The notes below the pieces were generated by a model, which was not told where the DNA came from, did no database searches, and worked only from the letters and a program-made list of their open reading frames with translations. A program made the position numbers and the translations under genes. A stretch of DNA of 64,000 nt, taken from the NCBI RefSeq assembly GCF_003286085.1, contig NW_020825358.1, positions 372,001 through 436,000 on the forward strand, read 5' to 3'. This stretch comes from Drosophila persimilis (lineage: Eukaryota > Arthropoda > Insecta > Diptera > Drosophilidae). The first letter of the stretch is position 1. Every line of letters starts with the position of its first letter. This document shows positions 1 to 13,949 of the stretch, in pieces.

Positions 1-206
1 TGGGGGCCCGTGTCCGCGTCCGGCAGAACGGCAGACAAATGCACTGGGGTGCCACAAACAGACAGGCAGACGGTAGACGCGCCGACTGACCCACTGACTG
101 GCCAAGGCAGTATCTGTGTTTGTGTGGAACAGCATAACGAGGAGCTTAAATAATTAATATTGCTCATACGCAGCGATGTCCGTGGAAAAAAATAACGATA
201 GGGTAT

Positions 207-234
207 GGGGCACGGGGCACGGGGCACGGGGCAC
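207..234. repeat. (GGGGCAC)4 minisatellite
   Basis: Four perfect tandem copies of a G-rich heptamer, capable in principle of forming a G-quadruplex. Confidence 0.9.
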
Positions 235-789
235 AGGGTCTGTTCTTTCTCTTCTGTTTATAGTACGAGCACGAGTATAAATCATAAAACGTGCACTCAG
301 CGCGCATATTAAATCCATCGGGCTAATGAACACTGAAACTGATTGATGAACGCCTGAGTCGAGACGAGACGCTGCTACCAGCCGACGCAACTCCTTCTCC
401 GATCTTCTTGCATCTGTATCTGTATCTGTTGCTGTTGGCTGTTGGCTGTTTCGTGTAAACTTCAATTAATAACAGAAAAGCGCGCAAAAGTTTCACTTTG
501 CCATCAGCATTAAAATTTTGCATTCATTCATTAGGAGCCAAAGTTTACGCCGATGATAAATTGTGTAAATTTTTGGCGGAAAACTGAAGCCATCACCGGG
601 TGGTTGGGAGGGGGAGGGGCTAGAGGAAATCAAACTTCTTCACTAATTCATTTTCGTTTCGGGGGAAAATGGAAAATGGAAAAATATGTGAACCTTTTTA
701 AGGGCTCCTCCAAGACCTTTCCTAATCAAGATGAACAGCGGATCCTGAGAACTTTTGGGGGGGTTTACATACGTCACTGCATGGAGACA

Positions 790-813
790 CCCCCCCCCCC
801 CCCCCCCCCCCCC
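790..813. repeat. Poly-C tract, 24 bp
   Basis: Uninterrupted run of 24 C. Length is likely polymorphic or assembly-sensitive. Confidence 0.95.
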
Positions 814-2146
814 TGGTGTGGAGGCTGTGAAGGATGGTCGTCCGAATTATCCCTTTTTTATCTTCTTTGGGTACAAAATAGTCGGAATCATTGTTAATCA
901 GGGTGAAGCATCAACAGTTTGCAGGCCCGGCTTGCCCTTTCCCCGCCCCTCTGGCATTGCTTGGGTATCAAATAGTCGAGCCCCCCGTTGGGGCACACAC
1001 TCCGTCTTGTTTTCCAGCCATCTTTTGTTGTTCTTCTCCGGGTCTTTGGGGACAGAACAGAGCATAATTTGAATTATTAATTAGCGCGTAATTAGTCGGG
1101 TTTTGATGCCGCATCTTTCTGCCGGTTTTGTCCGTTCTGACCACGTCTTGCGGCCATAATTTTAATGCACGCCCCAAGCCTTTGATCTTCCCGGGGATTC
1201 TACGTCTTTTGATTACCTAATTCATTTACCTCTCTGCCCGACACCAAAAGTTGTCCCTCTGTGAAATGCATAGAAATTTATCAGCCAAAAAATAACTCAT
1301 TATGTGTCAAAAGCGTCCTTGCCCCAGAGCCCAAGCCCAACCCCTCCCCCCCCCCTTGACCCAAATTAAGAGCGGAACTCAAATCTGAAAGTTTTCCTTT
1401 ATATTAGCTGCCACTCCGCCACTCCGCCACACTCCTGCATTCGGCCATGGCTCGTTGCAAAGGCCAACAACCGCGCGCGCGTCTGTCCGCGCAATTAAAG
1501 CCAAGCTGGCCCCGTCCTGCTGCTCCTGTGCCAGTGGCTTATCAAGTGAAGCCCGAGCACTCGAGTGCCGAGAACTCAAACAACATAAAATGACAGCAGT
1601 CTTGTTTATTTTTATTCAACGTTCAGTTCAGTTCCGTTCTCTTCTCCTCTGTTCTGTTCTGTTCAACTGCTGTGCTTAAAATAGTCAAAAAGTTTTAATG
1701 ACTTTATCCTCGACTAAGCGACAGCAGAGAAATGGAAAAAAGAATTCATAAAATTAGCCACAATCTTTTGAGGACTGCGCGACACATATTGTTAAGCGTA
1801 AAATGTAAAATGTAAAATGGAAGCCGAATAAACTCGAAATTGTATACAAATTAAAGGGAAATATGTATGTGCCACCGCGCGAAAAGTTGTTAAAAGTCAA
1901 TTCGCATTTTCATAGAATTTTTGATAAGGCCCCTGCCCCACCCACACAACCACACAGCCCCTTGCCCCTTGCCCCTTGCCACTGCTAGTTTTTTGCCCAA
2001 AATCGCATAAAATTACGTCAATAAAAAAAAGGTAAGCAAACAGTGTTTCCCATTTATATGCATACACGAGAGGGTCCGCTTACCGCTTAGCACTCACCAC
2101 TCACCTTTCACCTCTCACGGAAGAATATACTATGTAGATTTGTGGT

Positions 2147-2163
2147 GGGGGGGGGGGGGGGGG
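2147..2163. repeat. Poly-G tract, 17 bp
   Basis: Uninterrupted run of 17 G followed shortly by a second G7 run. Confidence 0.95.
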
Positions 2164-3584
2164 TGGTCGAGTAGGGGGGGGCCGCCTGCTGGCATTTTAT
2201 CGAGCAAACTTTTCGACATATAATTCACACCAGCTGCTAATTTAAGCGCCCGAATTAATGACCCGGGCATAAAATCCTGCGAGTCCTACACGAGACTTTG
2301 GACCGAAGCAGGTCGCCGCAGGGTGCATGGGTGCGTGGGTCAAATGTCAGCCAGATTTAGTCATAAAAATCTTTATAATTGATGGCTCTTCCGGGCACTG
2401 TAACCTTGAGTGGTTCAATGACAGTAATTCGGATTCGGGAGGCATTTGTTTTTAGTTTTAGATTCGAATCATGGGCTTTGCTTCCGTACCAGAAATAATA
2501 ATCAACTCAAACCCTGAGATCTCTGGTTTATCCCTGCTTTGTCCTCGAAACTTCTTTGGTAAAATATTATTCCATTTCGAGTCGCATTTTCATTGGGCAA
2601 GTTTTTATGCCTTCGCTTAAGTAACTTTTGCCGCATTCGACTGCGGCACAATATCTAAAGTTTCCCCCAATTATGAGTTCAATTATAAGTCCCTCCGGGG
2701 TAAAGCCCAAGCCCCCCTGAGAGACGAGAGAGACGAGAGAGACGGGGCCGACGGGACCGGCGATTGTCCACTTTCAGTTGCCGTTTCGTTTGCATTAACA
2801 AACGGAAACTGTTTAATTTTTGGTCAAAACATTTGCTCCGCTTGATGGTCCTATAAAAGAGCAACCAGAAACGAATTTGTATTTTCACGCCCCACCCCTC
2901 CCTACCCACCATTCTACAGCCTGCCTGGGGACCCGAGGCTGAAAGAGGGGCTTTCCCCTCCCCCTTTTGGTGTCCCTTTTATCCACGCGTAACTTTGACG
3001 TTTGGTCTGTCAAACTTTTGTGGAGCACTGGCCACCGACTGGGGCTGTCTTTCCCTTCTCGTCGGATCTCTCTCCGGCTATCGTATGATTAAATCACAGC
3101 CCCCCACAAACTGCATTAAAAAAGTTATAGAAAAAACAACGGATAAGCAAGCGAAATCCCCAGTAAATAAAATTGCATTATGTGTTGTACTTCGTTTATA
3201 TCGTATTTTTTTATTTTTTATTTTTTATTATTATTTTTGTTGTTCGCTTTCGAGCGGCAAATACTGTTGTTTGTCTTTAGTTTTTGACTTAGTTTATTAT
3301 TGTTTTGTTGCATGGCAATTTTTAATAGTTGTGTGCACGAGTATGTGCTCTGTAAATACAGGCAAAAAAAAAATAGAAAATAAGAAATAAAAAAATATAT
3401 CAGCATTCCCTGGGGGCGAAAAGCGCAAATAAAATTCAAATGAAATTTGTGCTAATAAAATTCAGTTACAAAGTTTTTCGGCAATGGCATAGCAAAAATA
3501 TGACTTCGAAAAAGCGGACCAGTGGACCAGCGGACCCGTGGACCGCCGTGAAATGTCCTATTTACACAGTCAAAACACATCCAA

Positions 3585-3606
3585 ACACACACACACACAC
3601 ACACAC
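3585..3606. repeat. (AC)11 microsatellite
   Basis: Perfect dinucleotide repeat. Confidence 0.95.
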
Positions 3607-3940
3607 TAAAGGGGGGAGGGGAGGGGTGTGTAGGGGCGTTGCATAAATTAGGACGAACCCCCGCAATACATCGCATTTGACATTTGACCCGCTTGACCGG
3701 AGAGCATCAGCCACAAAATTGGCAACTGCCATCCGCAGATGGTTTTTCCCATTCAACCATTTACCCGACCAGGCTGCCATTTTGCCAGTTACGATTTTAA
3801 CATTTTACCATTTTATACCATTTTGTAGCATTTATCGGTGTGGACGATGGACGATGGACGATGGATGCTGGATGGTCGATGGTATGTATGGTACTCCCTG
3901 TCTAAGTGAATTTTCACGCCGCCATGGCCATTGTCGCCAC

Positions 3941-3962
3941 TGTGTGTGTGTGTGTGTGTGTG
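3941..3962. repeat. (TG)11 microsatellite
   Basis: Perfect dinucleotide repeat. Confidence 0.95.
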
Positions 3963-4816
3963 CCACGTGGCTTAATTGAGAGGATTTAAGCGGTGTCCCA
4001 CATGCGGAATTCTCCGCCGCTTGCTGGCCGCCACTAAAGTATTCCAAGGTCTGGCAATCTCTTTATTGAAAAGAATAGAAATTACGGACTTGCAATTGGA
4101 TAAATCAAGGCAGGTAAACAAGGCAAAAGGGAAGGGGGAGAACGAAAGCCAATGCCTCTGCCTATTTTCTTATGTTTTTTTCGAGGCTCTTCCCGAATTG
4201 GTAGCACTTACTCCACTATTTGTTGGCCGTACTCTTTTTCTTTCATTGGCCATCTATCACTGGCCGATTCTTAAACAAGCTTCAATCAATTTAGAGTGTT
4301 TCCTTAAACTTCTTGAAGGATACGTGCCAGCCGTGATCCATCGCTGATCCATCTCAAACGCAGATTAGGCAAACTTTATGCCACTCGGGCGGGGCCACTC
4401 GAATGGCTGCTTGACCCAATGGGTCGTCTAGGCCCCATTAAAAATCTCTAGTGGCGGCGCCGCCTCGAGCGACATTATGTCCATGTTGGGGTACATCTTC
4501 TGGCAAGGAGGCACTCGCTTAGAGCCGCCGTCTAGGCCGAGGCGTGGCCCCATCTCTCGGCTCTCGCATCCGCATTAATTTGCGCCCATTGTGCGAGTGT
4601 TCTAGATCCTTGGTGGCTCCTGCGAGGACTCCTATATCTCTCGCTTTTGTTTTGCATTGTCACGCAAAGTGTTGCTTACAGGGCGGCGGGGGTTCCCCCC
4701 CCTCACTCGTCCCCCACTCGATGTTATCGCGCATCAACAAGGCATAATAAGGAGGGCACGCGCTTACCCACTTCGCTAAGACAAAGATGCTCCCCTCTCG
4801 CTCTCACACCCTGCCT

Positions 4817-4832
4817 CCCCCCCCCCCCCCCC
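4817..4832. repeat. Poly-C tract, 16 bp
   Basis: Uninterrupted run of C, another of the unusually long C/G homopolymers of this window. Confidence 0.95.
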
Positions 4833-5176
4833 ACCCCTCCACGGTGGGGCATTTGCACCCAGCTTGACTTTTTTTAATATCCCTGATATTTGCGCCTGTT
4901 ATCATTCGATGGGTGCTGCCGCTGTCTGATGCTTGATGCCTCTGGGCTCTGTGCCTCCTGCTGTGTCTAGTTGTTCGGTGCCGCCCCAACTCCTGTGTGG
5001 CACGCCCCCTAGCTGCCGCTGCCGCTGCTGCTTCTCTTGTTATTCATGTCGTCATTTCCTATTGTCGTCGTTGCTGTAATTGTTGTTGCCATTCTGGTTT
5101 CCATCGCTCGTCCTACATGCGCGCCCAGCAACTTGTTTTCATTTTACGCTTGCCTGCCGCTTTTCAGCCATCCCTT

Positions 5177-5206
5177 GGTCCTGGTCCTGGTCCTGGTCCT
5201 GGTCCT
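5177..5206. repeat. (GGTCCT)5 hexamer repeat
   Basis: Five perfect copies, followed by diverged copies to about 5220. Confidence 0.9.
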
Positions 5207-6077
5207 TGTTCCTGGTCCTTGCTCCTGCGCCAGCTACTGCTCTGCCACCCAGCTGCTGTTGTCATTTTGTACAATTTTGCGCTCTGATTTTTAAATATAA
5301 TCCAAAAGCAACGCTTCCTACTGCTGCTCCTCCTCCTTCTGCTCCTCCTCATTCCGTATCCGTATCCGTATCTGTATCTGTATCTGTGTCTCTGGCTGTG
5401 AATTGTTGGGTGGCTCCAAGTCACGCGATATCGCGAAATCCGCTTTAGCGGAAATCTAATTGCACATCATCTCTCTCTCTAGCTTCCTTTCCCTGTCCCT
5501 GTGCCCCCCCACCCCACTCTTTCCCTCCTCTGGTCTTGGATGCTGGCTGTGGCCGTAGGCTGATTTTAACATAATGCTTTTTTAAATGCAAAGTTACAAA
5601 AACACTCGCTTGTTGCCCGCTGCTCCGGCGGCCCCACAGCGACCTGCCACAGTCCACAGTCCACAGTCCTGCCCCATGCCACTGCCACTGCCACTGCCCC
5701 TTGCCAATGCCCCTTGCCACTGCCCCTTTCTCCTGCTTGCCATGTATTAGCACATTTTATGGCAGCGTCCGCCGCCATCCTCCAGCATCGCATTAGCATA
5801 AAGCAGACACAAAAGGCAAAAAAAAATAGAAGGAAACGAAATAAAACAAGTTGAAATTATTTTGTGTCCTTTGTTGGGGAGGCTCGACTCTGGGATACCC
5901 CGCCCCCCCCGAAAAAGCGCACACTATGCACCCATCAATCCCTAGGCATAGCCCCACCAAAAACATATATATTTCCCAGCATGTACAAATATATATATCT
6001 TTGGTACTATTTCCATGTTAATTACAGACTGAATTTTCCTTAATTGCCAGGGGATTATCATTCAAGTGTAATTAAGA

Positions 6078-6101
6078 CATCATCATCATCATCATCATCA
6101 T
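6078..6101. repeat. (CAT)8 trinucleotide repeat
   Basis: Eight perfect copies in non-coding DNA. Confidence 0.95.
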
Positions 6102-9100
6102 ATTTATTTGGCAAAAACTCGTAGCAATGACAGCTTAATGCTTAATGGTATTTATTTAATAAACAGCTTGAAAGATTTCCAAGTCCGAAGAGATCTGATT
6201 TGTGTGTTTCAAAAGCTTACGGATGATAAAACTGATAAAGGATCTCTCTCTTGGGAGATTTTTCAAGCCCTGCTTAAATACGTTAAACAAAAAAAACCCT
6301 CCCTCTTCAGAGGTTTACAGGGTATTAACGCCCTTGCGAGCACACGCAAAAGAGAGAAAAATATATATGTATATATTTATAAATTAATTTGCGGTCGCGC
6401 TGACATTTGACTTTTGCTCATGTGGTGGCCCAAACAGCCGCGTGTCCAGCGGGCAGGCTTTCTTTTAATTAATGAAAATATTTGGGCGGCAGAAAGGACA
6501 CCCGCAAAACCAGAAGCCCGGCCAGGACCAATCCGGCCCGGCCCAAAGCAAAGCAAAGCTAATGCATTCTCCGGTATGTGGCGCCTACATGACAGGCACT
6601 AATGCATGTTGGCCAAATATTTGGCCCTAATCAAATTGCAGTCAATAGCCCGATAAACACTATTGACAACGCATTTCCATAAGCCCAACACACACCTCCC
6701 AATCGTACGGACACGTGGATCCGGATTCCGTTTTCATTTACAGATTGCCACCGTGGCCGTGTGGGGTTTTTGTCGTTTGTCGAGCAAACAAATATTCGGA
6801 CGTCGGCCAACAGAGGCCATCGGAGAGACAGAGAAAACTAAATTTTAATTAACTGCCAGCGGGGGAAAAAGGATTTCGCCCCATGCTTTTCCACTGGCAA
6901 AGTGTCAATAAGTCGTGTGTCCACGTCCAAACATCCATCCATTCGCCCCCCAAAACAAATACGAGTGCGAATCAGAATGCGAATGCGAAAGCCCCACAGC
7001 GGCGGAACAGAATACGTTTTGATCTCAGGCGCGATTTCGGAGCAATTTACTTTTTCCCGGAAAAGTTGGCAACTTATTTAAGGTTTCGACAGGTTGAAGA
7101 ACGTCGCTGGAGCGGGGGGATTCCTTGCCGCTTCCTTGCCACACCACACACAGCGGGGGGGCTGCCATATGCGCAATATTCTCGCCAATTGAGCATTTGA
7201 TTTGACTGCCAAAACGGTGCCGCGAACTGCCTTTGACAGCAGGCGGCAGGAGGCAGGCGGCAGGAGGCAGGAGGCAAGCCGTAGTTTTGAGAGCTATCGA
7301 ATAAGGAATAGAAACAGGATGAACCAGGAGACGGGATGCTGTGGCAAAAGAGGCGCCGCTGTAGAAGAAGCGCCAAAAGGAAAAAAAAAGGTTTCAATGT
7401 GGCAGTTTTGTTTTTTGTTTTCTGGCTGCCTCAACGCCATTTCCATTTACGTTGTTTACTCTGTCTCTCTCTCTCTCTCCAGGTCTGGCCAAGAAGAGGG
7501 TTTTGGGCCTGCTGTTGCCAAAAGGCAAACGACACCCGCCGCTTGATAGGATGCGATGTGCGGGTCATATAATGGCCAGAGACAGAGACAGAGACAGAGC
7601 CAGAGACACAGACCCTTTCCCCGCCGTCGCATAGGTGAGAGAGAGAGAGTGCCTGCACGGCGAGAATATCTGCAAAGACGACCAGTATTTCAGTCGATCT
7701 CCAGACAAAGATAACGATAATCCTGAAAAACAAATTATTGATTCAAACATGGCATCGGTTTCTGGGAAAAAGCAGCGTTTAATGGGATGTCAGATGGAAA
7801 GATTAGCTCGAGAGATTGTTCTACACTCAAAGAAAGGGAAGTTTGCCTGGAAATATATTTTCCCTTTTGGGTTGCTCTACTTTTTGTTGCTCTTGCACTT
7901 CTCTCAGTGTAGTCGAGTGTGGCACCTGTAACGGTGGCGATAACCAAAGCTCTCTGCTTGTTTTGTGCGCGTTGCGTGTTTATTTTTTTCACCTTAGCCG
8001 CCCACTACCCCCCGCCCGCCCTTCTCCATCCCCATCCCCTCCTCTGTACCCTATCCACTCGTTACATCTTTTTTGTGTCACTTTTTGCCATCTGTGTGGG
8101 TGTGAATTTTAGTGTGAGAGTGTATTAAAGAAACATCTGGAGCCCCGTCTCCTCGGGGCAACGCCTTCTTTTGCTTAAATTTAATTTAAAGGATCATAGA
8201 GAAGGCCCACTCCCCCGAAGGGAGCGCTGAGCCAATGCAAACAGAATCTGTAAGCTGGCCCATAAATATGGTAGGGCGTGGGCGTGGGCCTGGGCCTGGG
8301 CGTGGCTGCTGCAGCGCAACATTGACACAGCATCAAAAATTAGCGTGACGGAGCCTTAATGGTGACCCGAAGTTCGGAGGCACAATGGAGGCCAGGCCGT
8401 GGGCTTTTGTTGGTCAACAGTCGAGGTTCCTTAGACGGTTAGTCACGAGGAGTAGAGGAGTGGGCTCCGAGCTAGGGACTACACCCTTTTGTTGAGCCCT
8501 CAACCCGCCCCGCACCGTCCCGCCCCGCCCCGCCACGACCTTTGTCACAGATTCGACGACGCGCGACCCTCGGCTATTGAGATTTCACTTGAAATTAACA
8601 TAATTCCTTCTTTTCAGTTTTCAGTTTTCCATTTTCCATTCCCCATTTCCCATTTTCCATTTTCTATTGCTTTTTTCTATTTCTATTGCTTTCTGGGGTC
8701 CCCACGATCGTAATAGAACGTAATGTAATGGTCTTTGTGTGTGTGTGTGTGTGTTTTTGATGATGATTATTATAAGTTTCATTTCGTTTTCAGTTTTCCC
8801 TTTTTTGTTTTTTATTGCTCAAAAACCTGAGTCCTGGGCGTTCGGACTTTGTCCATTAACCCAAAATGAGGTGCAATTCAAAATAATAATACCGGGGACC
8901 CCCAACGGGGATCACACTTTCTCCCTACAGCCGGAGAGAGGCAGAGGGAGGGGCTGGGGCAGGGGCAAGGCCCGTCGCTGATTGTTTCGAAAAGATTTAG
9001 ATTTCGGGACACCGTACAGGGGATCCCCATTCAAGGGAAGGGGAGGAAGGTGGGGGGGGAGGGGAAGGGAAATCATAAATCTTTTTAATTTCATTGATCA

Positions 9101-11379
9101 ACTTTTGGCCGAGAAAAGTTTTTGGGGCCAACACCCGGAGAAAGTTTCTCGCACTTGACTCTGTCCCTCAGGATATACAATATTCCCGACTGACATTTAA
9201 ATCGATGAGAGATAAATACAAAAACTTAAACTTCCAATTCATTGCGGCCGAAATTATGTGACGCCTTATTTCGGGGGCTCTTTGGGCAACCATTTTTTCT
9301 CGGTTCGGGCTGGGGCTCGGTCTCGGGCAGGGCCATAAAAAATCATATTTAATGGGGAAACAGGAGCAGGCGGTGGCGCTACGCTACGCACGAGAGCATG
9401 TCGGAAGCGGCAAATAAATAAATGCCATTTGGGGATAGTTTTTTGTTTGGGGCCTGCTGCCCGATACACAGATAAGAGAGCTTATAAATTGAAATGGGAC
9501 TGTGATTGGATGGAAATTAATGAGGCATATGCTACGCGTATTTGTCCCCCGCAAAGCAGGCAGGGAGAGGGGCGCGGGTGCGGCTTAAAGAGGGCGTCGT
9601 GTGCCCTTAAAGAACATTGAACGGTATTCGACTTTAATTAACAGCCAGTTTTCGATTGAAAACTCCACCGGACACCGGACCTCCGCACTCCGCACGCATT
9701 CCCGCCGCGTGTGGCATGCAGCAGATTATAAATTCCCACACCTTGATAGCTTTGTTCATGGAAATGTAAATAAGCTGGCGGGAAACAGTGAGCGCCAACA
9801 GTATGCGAGGCTTTTGAATTTGCTGAAATAGTTGCGCGTGGGGCACGTGGAGGAGAGACTGCCCCACGATATTTCCTTGAACATCCTACCAGGATCCTAC
9901 CTGTCGGTGTGCAGTCGGAATGTAATAAATCTGTCAGAGAACGCCTTCATCAAAGGAGAGAAATCCCATTCAATTCGTCCTTTGAGAGATTCGATTTAAT
10001 AAACACAATACACACAATGCGGGAAGGGACTGTGTTTTTCCAGCCCTTCAAGAAAAGTATTTTGCATTCTGGCATCATCCTCTGCTCTTTGCCCTCTGCC
10101 CTTTGCTCTCTCTCTCTCTCCTTCTGGAGAGCGACTTGGTCTCGTCTCATTTAAGAGATATTTAATTTCAAGAAAATGAATTATAAATGCAATTTGAAAT
10201 GGGAGATGATGTTTCGTTTCGCTCTGGCCTTTGCTTATGATGCATATCCCATCCTCTATCCTCTATCATCTCCACTCTCCGCTCTCCTGGCGCTCTCCTA
10301 CTCCGCTCTGGCCTATGCAGAAAATTAATTACGCTGCTGAAAACTTCCATTCCTGAAGCTCTTGGTTGCGGATCCGGATGCCGATGGGGAAGCCAATGCG
10401 ACCACAACACTGACCCAGTTGTTTAATTGAATTGAAGCCATAAACACTTGGATCCAGAGAGCCACAGCCACAGCCACAGCCACAGCCAGAACCAGAACCA
10501 GCTGCAAAACCATCGCCAAAGCGACCGAGCGACCAAAGGCGAGTGAGAATGAAAAATTGCAATGGCCGATGGACGAATCGCTAAATAACTTTAATTAGTA
10601 GTGCGTTTCCGAGGCCATCAATCACTTTTGCCAGCGGATGCGGAAACACAAGGGGAAACGGAAATGCCAGCGGAAATGCCACGTGGCCCAATGCTAAGGA
10701 GCACTTTTGACAGCTGCTGTGCCGCCCTGTCCCCCCCCCTGTCCCCTCCCCTGTCCCGCCTGTCCTGTCCCTGTCGCTTATGCAGTGACACCAAAATTAT
10801 TGTACACAGAAAAATTAAAGAAAAAGAAGCTGAGAATTAATCAAATTGCACATTTCATCAGAATGAAAACAACAAACAAGCGCAAATGTGCGACGGCCCC
10901 TCCGCCCCCCCACACCCCCGCTCCGTGCAATTCTTTGCCGATTCCCAGGGAAAAAAACAAAAAAAAAAAAGTTGTTGACATTTTCTGAGCCAACACGCAG
11001 CATCAACAGAAGCAACAAAAGCAGAGAAAAAGTAGTAAACACTTGACAAGAGGCAACAAAAAAAGGAACAAAAAAAAAGAAGACGGAGGAACGGCAGAGT
11101 AGAATACTCCGACTTCGAGATACCCTACGCTACCTTGAATACAAATTAAGAATTAATAACACACTTGAGAAATATCTGAACAGAAGAGGAATATCTGAAT
11201 AAAGAAATCCACCAACTCGGAGCCATAAATCATTGAGGACATTGGGCACACCGCAGATGTTTTGTTTGGTTTCCTTTCGTTGGGAACATCCCAAAATCCG
11301 CTTCCTTCCGAGTGTTGCAAACATCTGCACAATATTAACATTCCCTTCCGCCTTACGAGTGCCCGGATGGATATACATC

Positions 11380-11405
11380 TACTCGTACTCGTACTCGTAC
11401 TCGTA
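11380..11405. repeat. (TACTCG)4 hexamer repeat
   Basis: Four tandem copies plus TA. It contains four overlapping copies of TACTCGTA, the complement of the TACGAGTA octamer enriched elsewhere in the window. Confidence 0.95.
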
Positions 11406-12290
11406 AAGACAACTGCAAAGACAAGAAAGAGCGAGGCAACAGCAGCAAATGTTTGCTTAAAAATGATGCGAGTGTGCCAGGAGAAGAAGGAATTCGGTGG
11501 GTGGACATACATAGCTGCTGATGCTCCTCCTTCAGCTCCTTCTACTTCTGCTTCTGACAGTTGCAAGACGCGTTGACAGTGACAAAGACAATCATGATCC
11601 TTGGGCGGACGACGAACACGATGATGATGATGATGAGGATGATGATGACGCGGACGATGGTTATGAATGGCGATGCTGATGGTGATGGTGCTGCTGATGA
11701 GAGGAGGCCAACATTTGGCATAATCCTGCTGACAAAATGTCATTACACCATCTACATAGTGAAGATGCCTTTTGAAGTTCCTTCAAAAACAGAAGGAGCG
11801 GCAGGGGCTCCCTCCTCGCAGCAGGGGGGGGCCAACAGAGTGTGGGGGGGGGACGGAACGACACAATGACACCCCCGTGAGTGTATTTCCATATTGAAGA
11901 AGAGAAAAGTTGTTCAAGAATATTTATGAACAATTATTTGATTATTTCGAGAAGCCTTCGCTGTAGGAAGACCCTAGAAGATCTTCTATTGTTATGCAGT
12001 AGTGATATTGCTTTCACAGAAGCACATATCCGTACAAAGGGGGTCGTGAACTCTCTACGTGGCCAAACATTTTTACAATATCATAATACCCTTCTGGCCG
12101 AAGTGGAGAGGGGGCGTGGGGGGGCGTGGGGCATACAGTCATATCACAACAATGTGTATATCATTCCTCTAATGTTGACTTACCGCGCGAGTGGTCCTGT
12201 TCTGGAGTAGTCCTTGTCCTGGGAGTCTGTTTCTGTTTCAGCAGTTTATCCACTTCCGCGTGTTTCCCCCTGCAGCCATAGACACAGGAC

Positions 12291-12321
12291 ACGGGATACG
12301 GGATACGGGATACGGGACACG
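12291..12321. repeat. (ACGGGAT)n heptamer repeat
   Basis: Three perfect copies plus one variant. Confidence 0.85.
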
Positions 12322-12746
12322 GATGCGGGCCTTGGATGTCGGATGGAAGTCACGCAAGAAGTCACTCCACACTCCACACAGTCACAGTCATTGACAAATG
12401 GCCAAAGAGTGAGTGAGCGAGACAGAGAAAACTTTTCACTTTTGTCTTTATTATATATTGTAGATGTGTGTGTGTGTGTGTTGCAGTCTGTTTTTTTGGG
12501 GGTACTGGTACTCCCCCTTCTCCACTGCTCTTTCCTCGGTTGAGAATTGCAATGCTCCACCTCTCCTCTCCTCTGCTCTGCTCTCCTCTGCTCCGTTATG
12601 TTCTGCAAGTCTTAGGCTTCCACTGGTCTTTCGTTTCAGACTTCTGGCACTTTTTCTCCGCCTCTGCTCTTGGGCTTGCACTTCTGCTCCCCCCCTGGTT
12701 TAGGCTGCTTTCTCGCGTATTGGCCTAGTTTGTCTCGGCTTTCGGT

Positions 12747-12772
12747 GGGCCTGGGCCTGGGCCTGGGCCTGG
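12747..12772. repeat. (GGGCCT)4 hexamer repeat
   Basis: About four tandem copies; a related GGGCCA array occurs at 32479-32520. Confidence 0.9.
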
Positions 12773-13069
12773 ACCGGCACTTGTCTAATGCTTTGTCTGC
12801 CAGACGGGGCGACGCTCTGTCTTTGCTGCGTCTCTGCCTCCACTTGAGGAACACTTCTCTTCTCCTTTCTCTGTTCTGTGTTCTCTGTGTCTCTTTGTGT
12901 GTGTGTGTGTGTGAGTGTGTGTCTGAATGAGAGTGTGGTTGAATTAGCGGGGGATATAACAGGCCAAGACACGAACTTTTGACCCCGTTCCGACCATCAT
13001 AGGCAACAATAACAGCTGCTTGCGAGAGGAGGCTTATCGGGGAAAGGGCTTTTACTTTTTTTGCGCCTC

Positions 13070-13075
<6 letters not shown>

Positions 13076-13104
<29 letters not shown>
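13076..13104. repeat. (GT)14 microsatellite
   Basis: Perfect dinucleotide run; others lie at 8735-8754, 12465-12481 and 12896-12914. Confidence 0.95.
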
Positions 13105-13107
<3 letters not shown>

Positions 13108-13634
13108 GTACTACTGGCCGGCTTTTGGATTTCCACTTTGTTTGCACATTCACCCAAAAAACAACACGGTACTAGGCTGGCTTACACAGTGTGTGTGCTT
13201 ACAGTTATGGCGGTGACTTATAGTTTTTGCCTTTGTTTATTGATTACCATTACCCTGCCTGCCAAGGCAGCGCCGGCAGCGAGGGGCTGTACGACGCAAA
13301 TCACAAAAATCAAAGCAATAAACAGTAAGTTTCATGCAAATTGCGGTTTATTTTTATCAGGCTGTCACTTTCACGCACACAGAGCGGGTAAGGAAGGCGC
13401 GAGCTCTTCCAGTGTCGCACGCGCGCTCACACTCTCGCAGTTAAACAGTTTTGGTTTTTGTTTATAAGTTTGATTTCAATAATCTGTCGATTGTTTTTAC
13501 TGTTTTGCGCACATTTCACAGCATCATCTTACGTTGTTTGCTCCAAGCTTCAGAGATTGCAAAAAAAAAACACCCGCTGACGATACGTTTTGTTGTAGCG
13601 CCTCTCGCTTCACGAAATTGAATGCGTAGCTTCC

Positions 13635-13949
13635 GAGTGGAGCTGCAGTGGAGCCGGCCGAAACATGTTTCATCGTGTTCTCGAGTTTGGGGGCTAAACA
13701 TTTTCACATTCACAGCTGTGCCTGGCTCCACGTGCGGCCGCCAGCTGTTGCAGCTCACGCCTGCGCTGTTAACAAAAATGCTAAGTGTCTCTGCTATGCA
13801 TGCAGCTGTTAGCTCTGTTGTCTGTTATCTCTATTCTTTTTTGCTTTTAACGTTATTGCATACAAAATAATGGCCCCCCTTAAGAAGATATTGGAATATC
13901 CGAAAAGAGACAGAGTGGAGCTTCAGTACAGCCGAAGGAAACATGTTTC
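13635..13949. repeat. Two diverged 37-bp direct copies containing GAAACATGTTTC
   Basis: Copies at 13635-13671 and 13913-13949 start GAGTGGAGCT and end in the perfect 12-bp palindrome GAAACATGTTTC, with about six mismatches between them. The palindrome centre fits the p53 half-site pattern RRRCWWGYYY. The flanking sequence is not obviously related. Confidence 0.6.

Noticed and set aside
11153..11743. 196-aa minus-strand open frame with poly-His
   Set aside because: Product of a GAT trinucleotide repeat and low-complexity DNA.
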